Shown here: piece after piece, positions 9,095-22,800 of the stretch | Numbering within the stretch: position 1 is the stretch's first letter | Layout of the letters: every line of letters begins with the position of its first letter | From: Liolophura sinensis | Lineage: Eukaryota > Mollusca > Polyplacophora > Chitonida > Chitonidae | Length of the DNA: 64,000 bases | Assembly: GCF_032854445.1 (NCBI RefSeq) | Contig: NC_088295.1 | Location: forward strand, 61,423,249-61,487,248 | Reading direction: 5' to 3' | Notes under the pieces: generated by a model | Told to the model about the DNA's origin: nothing | What the model saw: only the letters and a program-made list of their open reading frames with translations | Databases searched by the model: none | Made by a program: the position numbers and the translations under genes

Positions 9095-11717
9095 TTTTCA
9101 TTGGTTTAGAACACCATGTAAACTACGTCACAATTATTGTGTCACTATTATTGCTTCACATGGGAAGTATTTTTCAAACCATTGTTGATGTGTTGGCTGG
9201 TAATATTCTGGTATTTAACGTTATTATAAGCCCACAGGAGCATGTTGTGGAAAAGTCAGACGTTAACGATATATGAATGGAATGGTGGCACCCTAGCTTC
9301 TTCCACCTACTGATTAAGTCAAAACAGGGCAAAACATTAAACAATAATCAAACGAATTCATATCCAGGCTGACCGTGTTATTGGCTAAAAGGTCTAAATT
9401 CACCAGCCATTGGCTTGGATGTAGTCTGAAATCGGGAACCTACTTTGATACAGCTGTATTATAGTAGCTTGGGAGTTCCTCAAGGCTCTTACCAGTATCC
9501 TCCACTGATCTAAAATGTCATCTATCCCATCTAAGTGATATATTTTTGAGCAGTGTGGTGTACCAACTGAAAAAATATATGTTCACCCTAAAACAACATG
9601 TAATTGTTGTACGAAATACATGTAAGTGCAATATTTGAGACATGGGATGAAATTTAATCTCAGATCAAAATTATTTGGTCTTAATTCAAAATACCTATAT
9701 ACATGTACTAGATGCAAAGTAAACTTTGAAATAAGACAATTCAAACGTTTTAGCAAATTTGAAATGGGGGGAAAGCCAAAAAAGGCAATTTTGCTCAGTC
9801 TTAAAACTCACATGTAGCATTTTTTTTTTCTCAGAGGGGAGGAAGGTGGGGGTGGATATAAATATGTAAATCCAAAACTACATTTATTTCAGTATACAAC
9901 AAAGATGCGTGGAAACAACATTGTTATTAACAGAGGTTGTGTACTACACTGTAAAATGTTTGTTTGGACAAACTGTTTGACATGTACTTCTTGTTAAAAT
10001 CATATACGATATTGTATAAGTATATACAGTTTTGATGAACGCATTTAAACACCAGTCACAAGATAACAAACACATTTACATTTTGCACATGTGGCATAAG
10101 CACCCAGCTGAATACTGTACAGTATCTCCAGCTATTCTTTCCTTCCCCACATTACTGTCCACATGTCCTTCTGTCCCTACATTCCTAACCGTGGTTGTCA
10201 TGCTGATTGTCATGACAAAACTTTTATAGTAATGATTAAATACTCCTGTCAGGAATTGCCGTAAAAAAAAAACGTTGAATTTTGAAGGAAGTCCTCAAAA
10301 AATTTGGTCAAATTTGGTCACCAGAAGAATTTTTGATTTTTTAAGTAGCTGTGGTAACCCTTTGGGCTACCCTATATCTCAGGTAGGTACATGTATATTC
10401 TATTTACGTCCCATAAACAAGATCAAAAACAAAATACATTCTCACTGTCTGGTTGTTCTATCTTCATGCATAAAACAAACGGTTGTAAAATTAATTGAAT
10501 TCTCAGATATCTATTCATTTCTGTGTTATCTGGAAAGTATACTACGTGGATAAATATAGATATACAACAATATATGTGTGCAGTACACCTTTATAGATGT
10601 ATGTTTGAATTGAATCTGAAATTGTTTGTGGACAGGTTAGTTTCTACTTTTATGTAAAATTTGTAAAACACTTTGTGTTTGTAATACATTTTCTACAATG
10701 CTGCTTGCGTAGATTAGTATTTTGCACAAATATGTTTAAGTCCTCATTTTATAAAGATCAGCTGTACAGCCATAATCATTTTAATTACTCAGGTTTGATT
10801 CCTTAACTTTATCATTTGCAGACCAAAGTCGGTCTTTGAGACATTTTGTTTTTCAGCTGCACGTCTAAATTCCCTAAAGTTAAGAAATTACCAGTATTTG
10901 TCTTTAATATTTTTGTCACTTTGCTGGTTAGTAATATAATGTTAAACGAGTCTCATTGCAATAAGGTTTTGATAAACTTTTAATTTAAATGTTTTTATAT
11001 TTAATTATGATGGATTTTTGAAGTATATTTTGTTTGTATATGGAAGGATGTATGTGTTCTTACATGTACATGTTGATCAGTAGAAGAATAATTATTTCCC
11101 GTTTGCATACCTTTACATTTATTAGTGCTTTGTTGTTGTTTTTGTTTTGAAATTGTCCTGAACCTGACACGCTGCCTTAAAAAAATTGTGAGTACATGTT
11201 TCTAAATTTCTCCTAAACAGCATCACCCAGTTGCGTCATAACCTGCCTGGAAATATGATTTAAGAAAGAGGTTACAACATACACGAAAAAAATTTACATA
11301 TAGGATGACTTGTTAAAAGAGAGCCTCGTACGTGTGTCTGAATCTGCGCTACCTGATACGTGTTCTATCGGTGTACATCCGTGGTTACTCAGTGCTGCCA
11401 GATGTATGACACACGTCTTTTCACACACGTGTACCAAAACGCTTTATTTTTGAGGTGAGTTAAAATGGTTTATTGATGTGTATTAGAGGAAGCAGATTTC
11501 CTGATTATAAGTACATGTATTTCTGAGATCAAACTCCATTTAAATATTGGCATTTATTATGTGACTTCCACATTTAAGCACATTTTATGAATATGCCTGT
11601 GGCTCCGTAAAGTAATAAAGGCAAACGCTTCATCTACACGTATGCACTCGGTTTAATGTCATCAATGATGTTTATGCGGAGTAGGGTCATACCTACATTT
11701 AAAGATCTTGGCTTAGT

Positions 11718-12010
11718 GGGAGCGGGACGTGGCAGAGAGGTTAAGATGCTCGTCTTTCAATTGGACATACGAGGTGTAGGATAAAACCCGCCCTTGGACG
11801 GGAAATCTCTAAATGTAAAATAAACGATTAACTTTTCTCGAGTGGTTGTTTGCGCAGTCTAACCTCCGCTGAAAGCCACTTGTCTTCCGCCAGTATGGTG
11901 TATATCTGTACTTTATATGCACGTTGAAACGTTATTCGTTAACTTGCCAAAGGCTGACGGTTTACGACGGGCACTCCGCTTTCTTCCAGCTATAAAATTT
12001 CTTGCGATTG
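11718..12010 (+). mobile_element. SINE family D copy
   Basis: The tRNA-like head reads GACGTGGCAGAGAGGTTAAG, with a B-box-like GGATAAAACCCG. It shares body blocks with 49000-49260: CACTTGYCTTCYRCCAG, and AACTTGCCAAA followed by GGT. The ends are approximate. Confidence 0.6.
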
Positions 12011-14424
12011 TCTGAGTGAAAACTTTTTGAGCATGGGTTCACAAGAAAACAACAACCATTGAATTCAAATCTGTGCTTGGTGTTCAGCATAGCGGGATAT
12101 TACTGCGCGACTCAAGAGTATTAGGCCTAGGCTTTGTTTCAGTAAATCAGCACTATAAAGATATCAGCATTGGGACCGTCTTCTACAACACACGCTGTAA
12201 TGTCGAATGCCACGTTGAAACCCAAGGTTTACAGTATTAGATTTTGTCTCGGAACAAACAGTCAGTGCAGGCGCTCTTGTGGCCGGTGTAAAATCGCAAT
12301 TCTGGCCGCTTTCCTCTAAACGATCATTGCAGATTGTTGATTGCAATTACCGTGATAAGATATGGTAAAAACAAGTTTAGATTATAGTAGCATTAAACTT
12401 TACCTGTGTGGTTTTAATTGTGGGACGGAACCAAAATTTTTCGCTCCCCGTGTAAGAATATCCAAAATACATTTCCTTTGCAACCTGTACATTTTAACCG
12501 CGCACGAAAACAATTTCGTGGATATTGTAGCCCGAGTGTGTGCGGTGCTGTCTGGGCATAAACCATTTACAGGCTCGAAATTGATATATACGTATATGTA
12601 TCTCAGAACGTAGCGGCATCGCAGCCACAGCACAATATATGTCTAAAGCAGGTTGGTAGTTTTCTGAGCTTGTCAGAGAATGCTCAAGAATAACAAATAT
12701 TACAAATAAGCTTGACACTGTGATAGACGTTTAGGGGAAACTGTACAAGAAACGGCCTAAGCCAAGTGTAACTTACATTCGTAAGCTCCTCCCGCAACGT
12801 GTCTCTCCAACCTTTTCATACAATCGCATTGACTCGCGATTGCATGCCCGGTTTACATAGGTATACACATTTTACCTGGCAATTCATCCATCAGTTTCAC
12901 AAAATTAAAATGATACCAAGGTCAAAGATTTAAGCGAGTAATTACCTCCGATTTTCACCATACATATAAAGACCTCTAATCTGAAAATTGTGATTATTAC
13001 GTTTAAAGGTGAACTTGACTGAAATTCTACTTGTTCGAGAGTAGAATTCTACAAAATACTCACAATATCACACGTCCGTGACGTGTAGAGTATCATGATC
13101 TCTAACGAAAAGTTGTGGCACGTTGACATCAAGGTTGTGTCAGAGATTCTCTAATTAAGATCTTTAGATTGTGACAGCTTCTTTTTGCAAGCACAGCCTA
13201 CATGTGTTACACATCCCCTGTTTTTCTAACGATATAATGTGTTTCGACACCAACACAGACCTCTGACATCATGACGCCTGTCAATCACCTTCGTGCGCAA
13301 ATCTATCGTCTGCTCCTTTCAATAATTTACCATCCAGGTATGGATCATCTGTAGACAAAGTTTGCATTTTTTTTAAAATCACAGAAAAGTGCGCAGTTCA
13401 TCACTTGTCTTTTGTTGTGAGGATATATGGGAACATTCCGGTATATAATTAGCATATTCCTCGTAATTTTAGGTTGTAGCGTGCATCATTCATTAGAATG
13501 GAAACGCCATTAAACAAACTACCAACTACCACCACCAGGATCCAGTAGAGACTGGCGTATACAGTTGCCATGGAATAAGACAGCAGAAAACTTAAGACCC
13601 CTGAGGTAATTGTTAAACGAGATCCTAGTAGACCTATGGTACACTGGTTCTGTTCGTAAGTTTGATCTCCTTGTTCAAACTTACATCTATACCAAACTGT
13701 TATCAGTAGACCTATGTCCTGATGACTCCAGATGTGCAGAAAGTTTACAAATTGCTCAGAAACATACCACCTCTACTGTTAAAGGACTAGTTTCTGGTAC
13801 CAGAATAGGGCTAGTTTCTGGTACCAGAATAGGGCAGGACTACCTGTTATATCCACCAAGAACAACGGCATTGTGGCCATCTGCCCTTGACAAGACAGGA
13901 GGTTGCATGTGTGTATATGCATGTAGATATACCAGAGCTGACCAGGACTATGCCATTAGTTCGTATATATGTCCAAAATGTTTACAAGCCATAATAATTG
14001 AAGTACAGACTCGATTCTTTCCGATTAAGTCTGATATCCCGGCTCCTTCTGGCTACTGTTTAATATCAATCGCATGTGCTTCGGTAATGCCCCTCCTTTA
14101 TGATTACAGGAACTACCGAGGACTACTTCCATGTGCTACTCATAAACTGTGCATCTGGGTTCGGTTTTTCCCATTTAAAATGTACGAGGCAACCCGTAGC
14201 CGATGACGTAGTACCTCGAGTAGAATGAACTGACAACATGCACGCTGTTCTCCGTGCGCTTAAGAGGTCCTGTAAGGGATAACGCGAGAGCTGATAAGAA
14301 TGCGTGGCACTTGAAAGGAAAGAAAGTACAGATGCCTTGTCGATAAAACTTCCTTACATGAAACATTGGTTCTGTTGGCGTTACAGAGCTGTATTTACAA
14401 TAAATGTCCGGTTTCTGTTTCACC

Positions 14425-14577
14425 AGTAGTACGTGGGAAGATCTGAAGTGATGTGTGGATGGTCGGGGGTCTCCCGCGAACTCTGCCCAGCTTCCTCCCA
14501 CCATAATGCTGGCTGCTGTTGTATAAATGAAATATTCTTGAGTATGCCGTAAAATACAAGTCAAATAAATAAATGAA
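14425..14577 (+). mobile_element. SINE A fragment (3' part)
   Basis: Contains TACGTGGGAAGATCT, CCTCCCACCATAATGCTGGC, GAAATATTCTTGAGTATGCC and an AAATAAATAAATGAAT tail. The tRNA-like head is missing. Confidence 0.8.
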
Positions 14578-14862
14578 TCTATTTTCACCAGAAGAATCAA
14601 TGTACAATTAAATATTCTTAATCAAAAGCGAATGTTGTTTCTTAACTGCTTGTCTTTTGGACAGAATGGTAAATGAAAGTAGGCGACTGCACTATCTTAT
14701 GATTAATTTTCTTGATTAACTTATGTGTTTCTATAGAACACTATATCATTTATAAAACGAACATAGTAAAGCAAAGTTGCGATACATTTATTTCTTCGTA
14801 ATTCACCGAGCTTTTAATGAATAGGCCTACATTGTGTGTTTAATAAAATCTGTGCGATTGAT

Positions 14863-15835
14863 TCCATTGTTTGATCAATGATGGCAGAGTATATCGCTGT
14901 TGATATGTCCGTATATACTGAAACAACGTGCGACTAACTTGATTGTTTGATCAATGATGGCAGAGAATACCGCTGTTGATATGTCAATTTATGCTGAAAC
15001 AAGGTGCGACTGATTCGATTGTTTGATCAATGATGGCAGAGTATACCGCTGTTGATATGTCCGTATATACTGAAACAACGTGCGACTAATTTGATCAATG
15101 ATGGCAGAGTATACCCCTGTTGATATGTCTGTATATACTGAAACAACGTGCGACTAATTTGATTGTTTGATCAATGATGGCAGAGTATACCGCTGTTGAT
15201 ATCTCCGTATATACTGAAACAACGTGCGACTAATTTGATTGTTTGATCAATGATGGCAGAGTATACCGCTGTTGATATGTCCGTTTATACTGAAACAACG
15301 TGCGACTAATTTGATTGTTTGATCAATGATGGCAGAGTATACCGCTGTTGATATGTCAATTTATGCTGAAACAACGTGCGACTGATTTGATTGTTTGATC
15401 AATGATGGCAGAGAATACCGCTATTGATGTGTCTGTTTATGCTGAAACAACGCGGGACTGATTCGATTGTTTGATCAATGATGGCAGAGAATACCACTAT
15501 TGATGTGTCTGTTTATGCTGAAACAACGTGCGACTGATTCGATTGTTTGATCAATGATGGCAGAGAATACCGCTATTGATGTGTCTGTTTATGCTGAAAC
15601 AAATTGCGACTAATTTGATTGTTTGATCAACGATGGCAGAGTATACCACTATTGATGTGTCTGTTTATGCTGAAACAACGTGTGACTGATTCGATTGTTT
15701 GATCAACGATGGCAGAGAATACCACTATTGATGTGTCCATTTATGCTGAAACAACGTGCGACTGATTCGATTGTTTGATCAACGATGGCAGAGTATACCA
15801 CTATTGATGTGTCCATTTATACTGAAACAACGTGA
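14863..15835 (+). repeat. 76-bp tandem array, 13 copies
   Basis: TTGATCAATG starts units at 14871, 14947, 15023, 15091 and then every 76 bp to 15775; one unit is 68 bp. Units share TGATGGCAGAG, TGTTGAT or TATTGAT, and ACTGAAACAACGTGCGACT. Two variant blocks are visible: GCTGTTGATATG units in the first half, CTATTGATGTG units in the second. No coding frame is convincing. Confidence 0.95.
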
Positions 15836-16750
15836 GATAATATATTATGTGTAAACATTATGCTGTGGAACATACCAACATCTTCATCGTCATTATTTCG
15901 ATTTAGATATGTTTGAATTATTTCAATTTGAAATGTTTGAACTTTGCTTGGGCTAAGTTTAAAATGTGTCTAAATCTATTGTGTATAGGCCAGATCATCG
16001 TGTTATTGGCATAACGATGTGTCTGTATCAGTTTCCATTTTCTTTGATGACCAGTAGCCATCATGTTCTGTGAGTAACCGTACCAGTTTAGAAGTCTGAC
16101 CTACTAGCAACAAGTTCACCTGAACATATTTAACTCATTAATTATATTGACATGTCTGAAGAAGTTGTATAGGCCATATATCTAGGGTAAGCTAGTAAAC
16201 ATCGTTTGTCTTCGGATTGGCGAGAGCAGTCGAAGCCATATGTATATATAGAAACCCCCGAAGAAGTGTTTCCATGATTTGCGCAGTGGGCCACTGGAAG
16301 GCGATGGTATTTCTGGCCTGATGAGGTGTGGATATTGGATGGCCACGACAGTCGGAGAAGAGAGTACAACAGACGGTTGGCCGCTGGACTAGTTCACTGT
16401 GCCTTTTCACCTGGTTCTGAGAGAAAACGCCGGCGGTGAATGCTCTGGAGTAAAACACACCCCGTTGCTACTGCTGCTGCTGCTGGGATAATCTAGATGT
16501 GGATTGTTATCACGCGGATAGTGTTCGCTGGACGCTTTTTCACTGAAGACGAACACAGTTTTGTGGTAGGCCCGTATATGCAGGCATTCACCTGTGCGTT
16601 TTACAATACGTGGTAAATGATGATATCGGGACCAAATTAATGGGAAAACCTACAGTGCGTCTTTAACAGTGTTTCATGTTCGCGCATACTTTCTATCGTT
16701 TTTGTTGAGACATCTGTTTTCCTTTAGATTTCATTTTATACCGTATAAAA

Positions 16751-16874
16751 ATGAGCGGACCAGGTACAGAATCAGGTACGGGAACAACTCTCCGGCCCTA
16801 CCTACGGAGAAAGAAATCGTCCTTAGGGGAGACCAAAGTGGCCATGGTTGGAATGGACGGAGTTGGCAAAAGTG
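16751..16874 (+). CDS. GTPase exon 1 (start codon and P-loop)
   Basis: Codes a 33-residue Gly/Thr/Arg/Lys-rich leader and then GMDGVGKS. It ends on G of a split codon before GTGAGT; the exon at 28030 supplies CT to make Ala. TATAAAA directly abuts this ATG, so if it were a TATA box translation would have to start at Met32 instead; I favour the first ATG because of the upstream in-frame stop. Confidence 0.82.
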
Positions 16875-19800
16875 GTGAGTAATTTGAAATTGCCTATTAG
16901 TGTTGTAAAGATGGATGTGTTCTATCAGGCAGTAGCCATTGCCTAAGACACTGACAGATTTCTACCGGGAAGGTTATTACCTGCAGATGTGTAGAGATGC
17001 TTAACTCCGTAGGTCGTCTCACTCACGCTATGGCTACTTCGCTAATTGCTGGGTCAAAGGTCGCTCTTGCATTCGTCTCAGATAGTGGTAGTTCCAACAG
17101 ACACCGATCTGCACATGGACTTTGGAAAGTAACACAAATCCGCATTTAGTAAGATCGCTAATGCCTGAATGTTCAGCCACTGGCTGAAAAGAATGTAAAA
17201 AAGTACATAGAAATAATACATTCGTACAATATTAATAGAAAATATATGTGGACATGCCATCCTCCGCTCATTTAATTATATCATTTTAAGTAATATCCAG
17301 TCATGCCAGTTAGCGGAATGGCACCCTATAACTTTGCTAGCGTTTAGAGCTTGACGAATTAAGTGTGATTGTTGGCACACGTGTGTATGTATACCACGCG
17401 GTTATTATATAACTCTCCCAGTCGACGACTACAGCGAAATAATGGGCATCCTGCATTTCTGTTACAATAGCAAATGCTTATACACATGTACATGTATATA
17501 TACTTGATCATCTGGGCCGAGTTGTTCGAAAGTTTATTTGCATATACTTGTCATATTTTATATTTAAAATTTGAGCCAAACTCAGCAGTCAATGCAGTTC
17601 TCCACAGTCAAAATATAACAGCAGCGATTTTAGTTCATAGTTAATATACTGGTGCGCAATTCTTTAGGCTAAGTACAGTATTGAAGGCTTGGCAGAAAGT
17701 TAAATCTGATATTAAGTCTAAAACAAGCTTTGGACGAACCGTGCCCTGTGGTATGCGCATGTACATATATTAGCTTAGAAATCATAAATGCTCAATCAGC
17801 ACGGAACACAGTGGACGCAACGTTTATTTGTTTTAATAAGTGTATGCCGAATTTCGAAGTATACTTTGATCCATTTTATAAATAGCACTTATTATCCTTA
17901 TCTTAGCCTGAGTTAAACCTTGAACATTTGGCAATGAACAATTAACGGTGTATGAAACTTATTCAATCTTCTTGGATGAAGTTTTCTGTAACTCTATTCT
18001 GTTGGTTCATGTAAACAAGTGGCATCGCGAAAATGAGGCCACATTTGTTATGAATCTGTTAGCAGGCTGCTGGGTTCTACTTGTTCCTTTTCCTTGGCTA
18101 CTGCCTCTTGGGATATTATTTCCTGACAGTTTCCGTCATAAGAAAATAAGTTCGATAACGAGAACCCTGCCATCTTGACAAGCTTACAGAAACAAGGCCA
18201 TTACGCAAGAAACGTGGTGTAAACTCGATACATGATCCAAGCTCTATGTACGCGTTTGCTTCAGATATAGTACATCTATACATGTATGATTTGCGTTGCA
18301 GCAGGTTCACATATAAACCTGTTGGACTATTACTGACAATTTGGGGCTTTTGGGGGGTTTTCTGTTGTTTTAGTGTTAAAGGTATATATGCAAACTAGGT
18401 TTTGAAACAGTAACAACAGTTAAGCTAATTACTGCTCAATAATGTAATACACAACTCATAAAATTGCGAAAATAAGATAAGTCTATTATGAACATATTTT
18501 GAAAAAGAGGTTATTTATTGCTTGAGTACCTAATTAATATACTTGCACTTCTTATATCAAATATATGTATAACGTTTTCTTATACACAGTATATCACTAA
18601 TCTTAAAAAATTAATGCTATATAGGATACAATCATTTATGTACAAATCTGTGTACTTTATGGCTGCGCTTAGATTACCGGTATCTCATTTCTAATGAATA
18701 CTGTATAGAGTATATATATGAACACAACGCTGTACCTCTCCTGTACTTCTTGAAGGTATCTTTGAACTTGAAACGGGTGAGGTACAAACACATCTTATAT
18801 AGATAGCGAATACTTTCCACATAACATCGCGAGGCTATTGACTAGTCCCACATATTCTTTATGGCTACGCGTAGAATATATCATTTCTAAATAAACAATT
18901 TTTCAGTCAGGTGTGTGTGCATATTCTGTGCCTTCTTGCCAGAGAGCGAGTCCATGCCACCAGACTTGACACCTCACCCAGTCACATTATACTGACACCG
19001 GGCTAAACAGTCCTGTTTCCTTGCTATAATCTCTTAGTGCGAGGCAGCAGCAAGTACCAGTTTTAAAGTCTTTAGTATGAAGGCGATCCGGGTTTGATCC
19101 AGGGTCTCCCGATTTCGAGACGGACACTCTGACTATTTGGCCACTATGGCGGTCATCTCTTACTTAGAACTTGAAGCGGGTGTGTTACTAACACAGCTTA
19201 CATAGCTAGCGATTGGTTTCTGTACAACAATGTGAAGCCGTTTGCGAGTCACATAGATTACAATCTTTATGCATGGCTACGCTTAGATTATCTCATTTTT
19301 AACCTGAAGTCACCTTTGAACTTGTAAAAGGTGTGTACAAACTCAGCTTAGATAGCCAGCTGACCGGTTGGGTGGCCTTATGGTTAAAGTGTCCCCCTCG
19401 AAGTTGGGAAACTGGGGATCAACCCCTGTCGGGTCATACGAAAAACTCTCAAAATGGTACAAGCTGTTTTTCTTGGAACCCAGGGCTGAGAAGTTAGAGG
19501 AAGGAAACAGGACTGGTTGGCCAGGTGTCAGTATAGTGGGACTGGGTGGGGTGTCATGTCTGCTGTCTTCGGCGTGATACTTCTGTGGCGATAGCACTTT
19601 AGTGGCATGGACTCGCCGTGCCACAAGAAGACACAGTGTATATGCACACACAAATAATGATCCCTCTTCGTCATGTGACTGGCAAATTGTTAAAGTACGA
19701 CGTTAAACCCTAAAATACATACATACATACATACATACATACATACATAGTCAGCAATAGGCTTCTATACATGTATATAGAACCGTTAAGCTATATTGGC

Positions 19801-22800
19801 CAGTTACACACATTCTGATGTACCACAGAGTTTGAGAAGCCTGCAAAACAAAATACCCCAAGGGAGTGGACTGCGGAAGTTTACCAAACACCTCAAAATT
19901 CCTTGAACCTTAGATTTATTCCATATAGTATGGCCTATACGTGCCCTGAAATGCATCATAACACACTGGACCAGAGACCAGTATAGGGTTATCAGGCCGT
20001 TCATGGGGCCCTCACTTCCGCTCTCTTGTGCCCTGTCCGCATTCTGTTTGGTCTTTGTTTACAGGAACTCTACCTCTAAATATACAACAAATGTACTTTG
20101 TTAGAGCCCGCGGTATGGAAACAGCCCTCTCTGGATACCGGAATCTGGTTACCATATGACCGTTAATTTCAGCCTAAACCCCCTGCTAAGGTGTCCGTTG
20201 TACTTCCCCTTTTGTGAAAATCGTGTATATACATGTGCACCCAGCATGCACGCTGACACTATAAGTCAAAGACATTTTTGAGTTAATCGAATTTTTGTAG
20301 GTTGCGGAAACATGTGATTCCTTGAAAATCTCAGCGCGAGAGCTTTTACAGGAACCAATTCTGTTACATTCATTTTACGTATAGGCCTACATACCTTTCT
20401 TTACGGTCATTTAATTATCGACAGGCTTCTTAAATTAGCCCTGGTAATACCATATTATCTCTTGTAATTACCAAGTTCCAAATGTGATGTTGCAAGGGTA
20501 AAGAGGACCATAGACACGAACTACAGTTTACATGTACACGTAAGAATGAAGCCACAATAGGGCTTTCAACACGGTGCATTTTGTATGTATATTGTACATG
20601 CACAATTTCAACGTCGTCACTTTCAGATGTCGCCTTTGCAGTGTTTTACGTTGATTCTACTCATGTACATAGGCATAGACGTGTATATCATCACAAACGT
20701 CACTGCACGTGAAAGCTTATCCTCTGTATATAATTAACATGATCACAATTTGATGCGCTCAAAACGATATTTTTTGACCACAAAAATATGCGGTGACAAT
20801 TCAAATTCTAAAATCTGCTTAATTTCAGTAGTGCTGAATTCTACAATACCATTGCGTGTCGTATTCGACAAATATTGGTCTACTTTTTACATATATGTTT
20901 ACGTTGGCGTACGACCATAGTATACGGTGTATGGTTTCTCTCAAGCAGTGCAAACCTAAGTGGTGGTTGAATGGCCCTATAACGTTACATCATCGGGAAA
21001 CTTTGTTTATGTTCTGGGTAAATGCATGTATGTGGCTTTTACCTGGAAGGCTTTCACCGAAGTGGTCCATTAATGTCTGAGAATTTGTGATGACTGGTGA
21101 GATTGGTAACTGTGGTGAACCTTATTTTCAACCAACTACGGTAAATGACCTAAAAATTTGCGCCTCAAAAGTGAATTTTTAGAATGAAATAAATTTTTCC
21201 TTGCCATGCATAGTGCTGAAACTTACACTGTTCTAGTTGGGTATCATCTTACACCCCAATTACACCGTAAAAACATCTTTTTCAAATCTGCTAAAATTCA
21301 AGATGCAGACAAAATGTGCTACTATCATGGACGAATTTGTAGGTCATTTAACGTATATACGCAGTATACAGTACGTTTTTTGGGATTAATTCTTCAGCGC
21401 ACTCGGTACAAACATATGATGATCGCAATATTGTTGCTCCTGGTCTAATAAATGTACGGTTTATAGTCAAAGCAAGAGTCCTTCGTTTTATACTGGTTGC
21501 TAACGGACAGTGCTTCCTTGGAACACTTGAAAAAAAGGCTCACGAGCGCAATCTCTTTCATGCATCTCCAAGCTACTTTATAAAATTTCAAAGAGAAAAG
21601 AAAGAATTTCGCGATGAAAAAGATCTTTCATCGATGGCTGCGTCTGTGTTGTCGCGCCAACAAACTGTTGCAAGTGAAATTTCTCTGAAGCTAAACATCT
21701 TTGATTTTCACGTTTCCACTACCATTGTGTATAAGAAGAGCCCATGCTTACATGAGCTGATCAAAGAAACCAATTTAAACTGCATCAATTCCGCGTAGAT
21801 GGTTGAGGTACTATACAAAGGGGTTGCATTTTGTACCATTACAGATCCGTCGGTGACTATTTATAGATACACGCATACCTTTAAAGAAACTACTGTAGTG
21901 GTTAATTGCACACAATCACAGAGGAGCCGAGTTAAACGCACAGCTTTTCAAGTACGTGTACAGCTTCTTAAAACGTTCGTTAAAGTTAAAGACTAGTGCA
22001 TATATAGTTTAATTCTCATTCACCATGTTTGGTAGGATATGTACGAAAAGAAACACCACTAATGTTTTATTTTTATTTTAGCAAGAATTAACATTACATC
22101 AGAAGAAGACTTATGAATTATGGATATGTTTAAATCCTGTAGAGTAAGGATATTTGAAACTTGTACAGTATGGGTGACAAAAAGTACTTGTACTGCGATA
22201 TTCCAAACAGGTGTTTATTGTTTTATTTCTGGGACTATTTTGACGTACATGTACTTGCCTCTGGTCGCTTTCCTGAATTCAATTGTACTTTAAACCAGCT
22301 GACTTCATGGTGTTCATATAGAATGTGTTTGCTTTGTCGTGAATTGGAAACCCAAGGCAAAAAAACCCCCCAAAACTTGTTAACTATATATTTGTTTTAC
22401 TTTCAAATGTTAAAATAATATACACAGCTGTTGACAACAAGGGTAAATTAACCATTTTATAGTTGTAGTGGTGCTGAAGTCAAGGATAAGATACAACGTC
22501 TCAGAGATAACGTTTCACCGACTGTTGACTCAGTTGTCTGGGATATCACCTTTCATTGAATATACCCACCTTTTTAACTTTTCCCCGTGGAGACCACAGC
22601 ATGCGGCTAGACCAAACGCTATATAGGCAGTCATGTGCCTACTGTTATGTCAAGAGGGTACTTCGTCTGTGCTCTGTGGGTTACAAAGTTCTGCAGGCTC
22701 GAAAATTTACTGCATGTGCACCATTTCCTATATCTGCAGCTGCACTTCTCAACGCCCAAGGGAAGCAAATGTTAAGTTTATGTTCAAGAAACGTTAAATG

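Larger units (their letters stand above)
9095..16750. other. Intergenic: TTLL12 3' flank and GTPase upstream region
   Basis: Includes the unplaced TTLL12 3' UTR. Recognisable contents are a SINE D (11718-12010), a SINE A fragment (14425-14577) and the 76-bp array (14863-15835). A 24-bp tandem doublet lies at 13787-13834, and a CTG run at about 16471-16484. No coding exon is recognised between 9.1 and 16.7 kb. Confidence 0.6.

Noticed and set aside
13610-14206. A 198-codon + strand open frame
   Set aside because: It starts at TTG, not ATG, contains a 24-bp tandem doublet and resembles no family I know. Probably chance in slightly GC-richer DNA.
16744-16750. TATAAAA immediately before the GTPase ATG as a TATA box
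   Set aside because: A core promoter there would start transcription after the ATG and drop the N-terminal leader. The upstream in-frame stop fits a start at 16751 better, though Met32 cannot be fully excluded.
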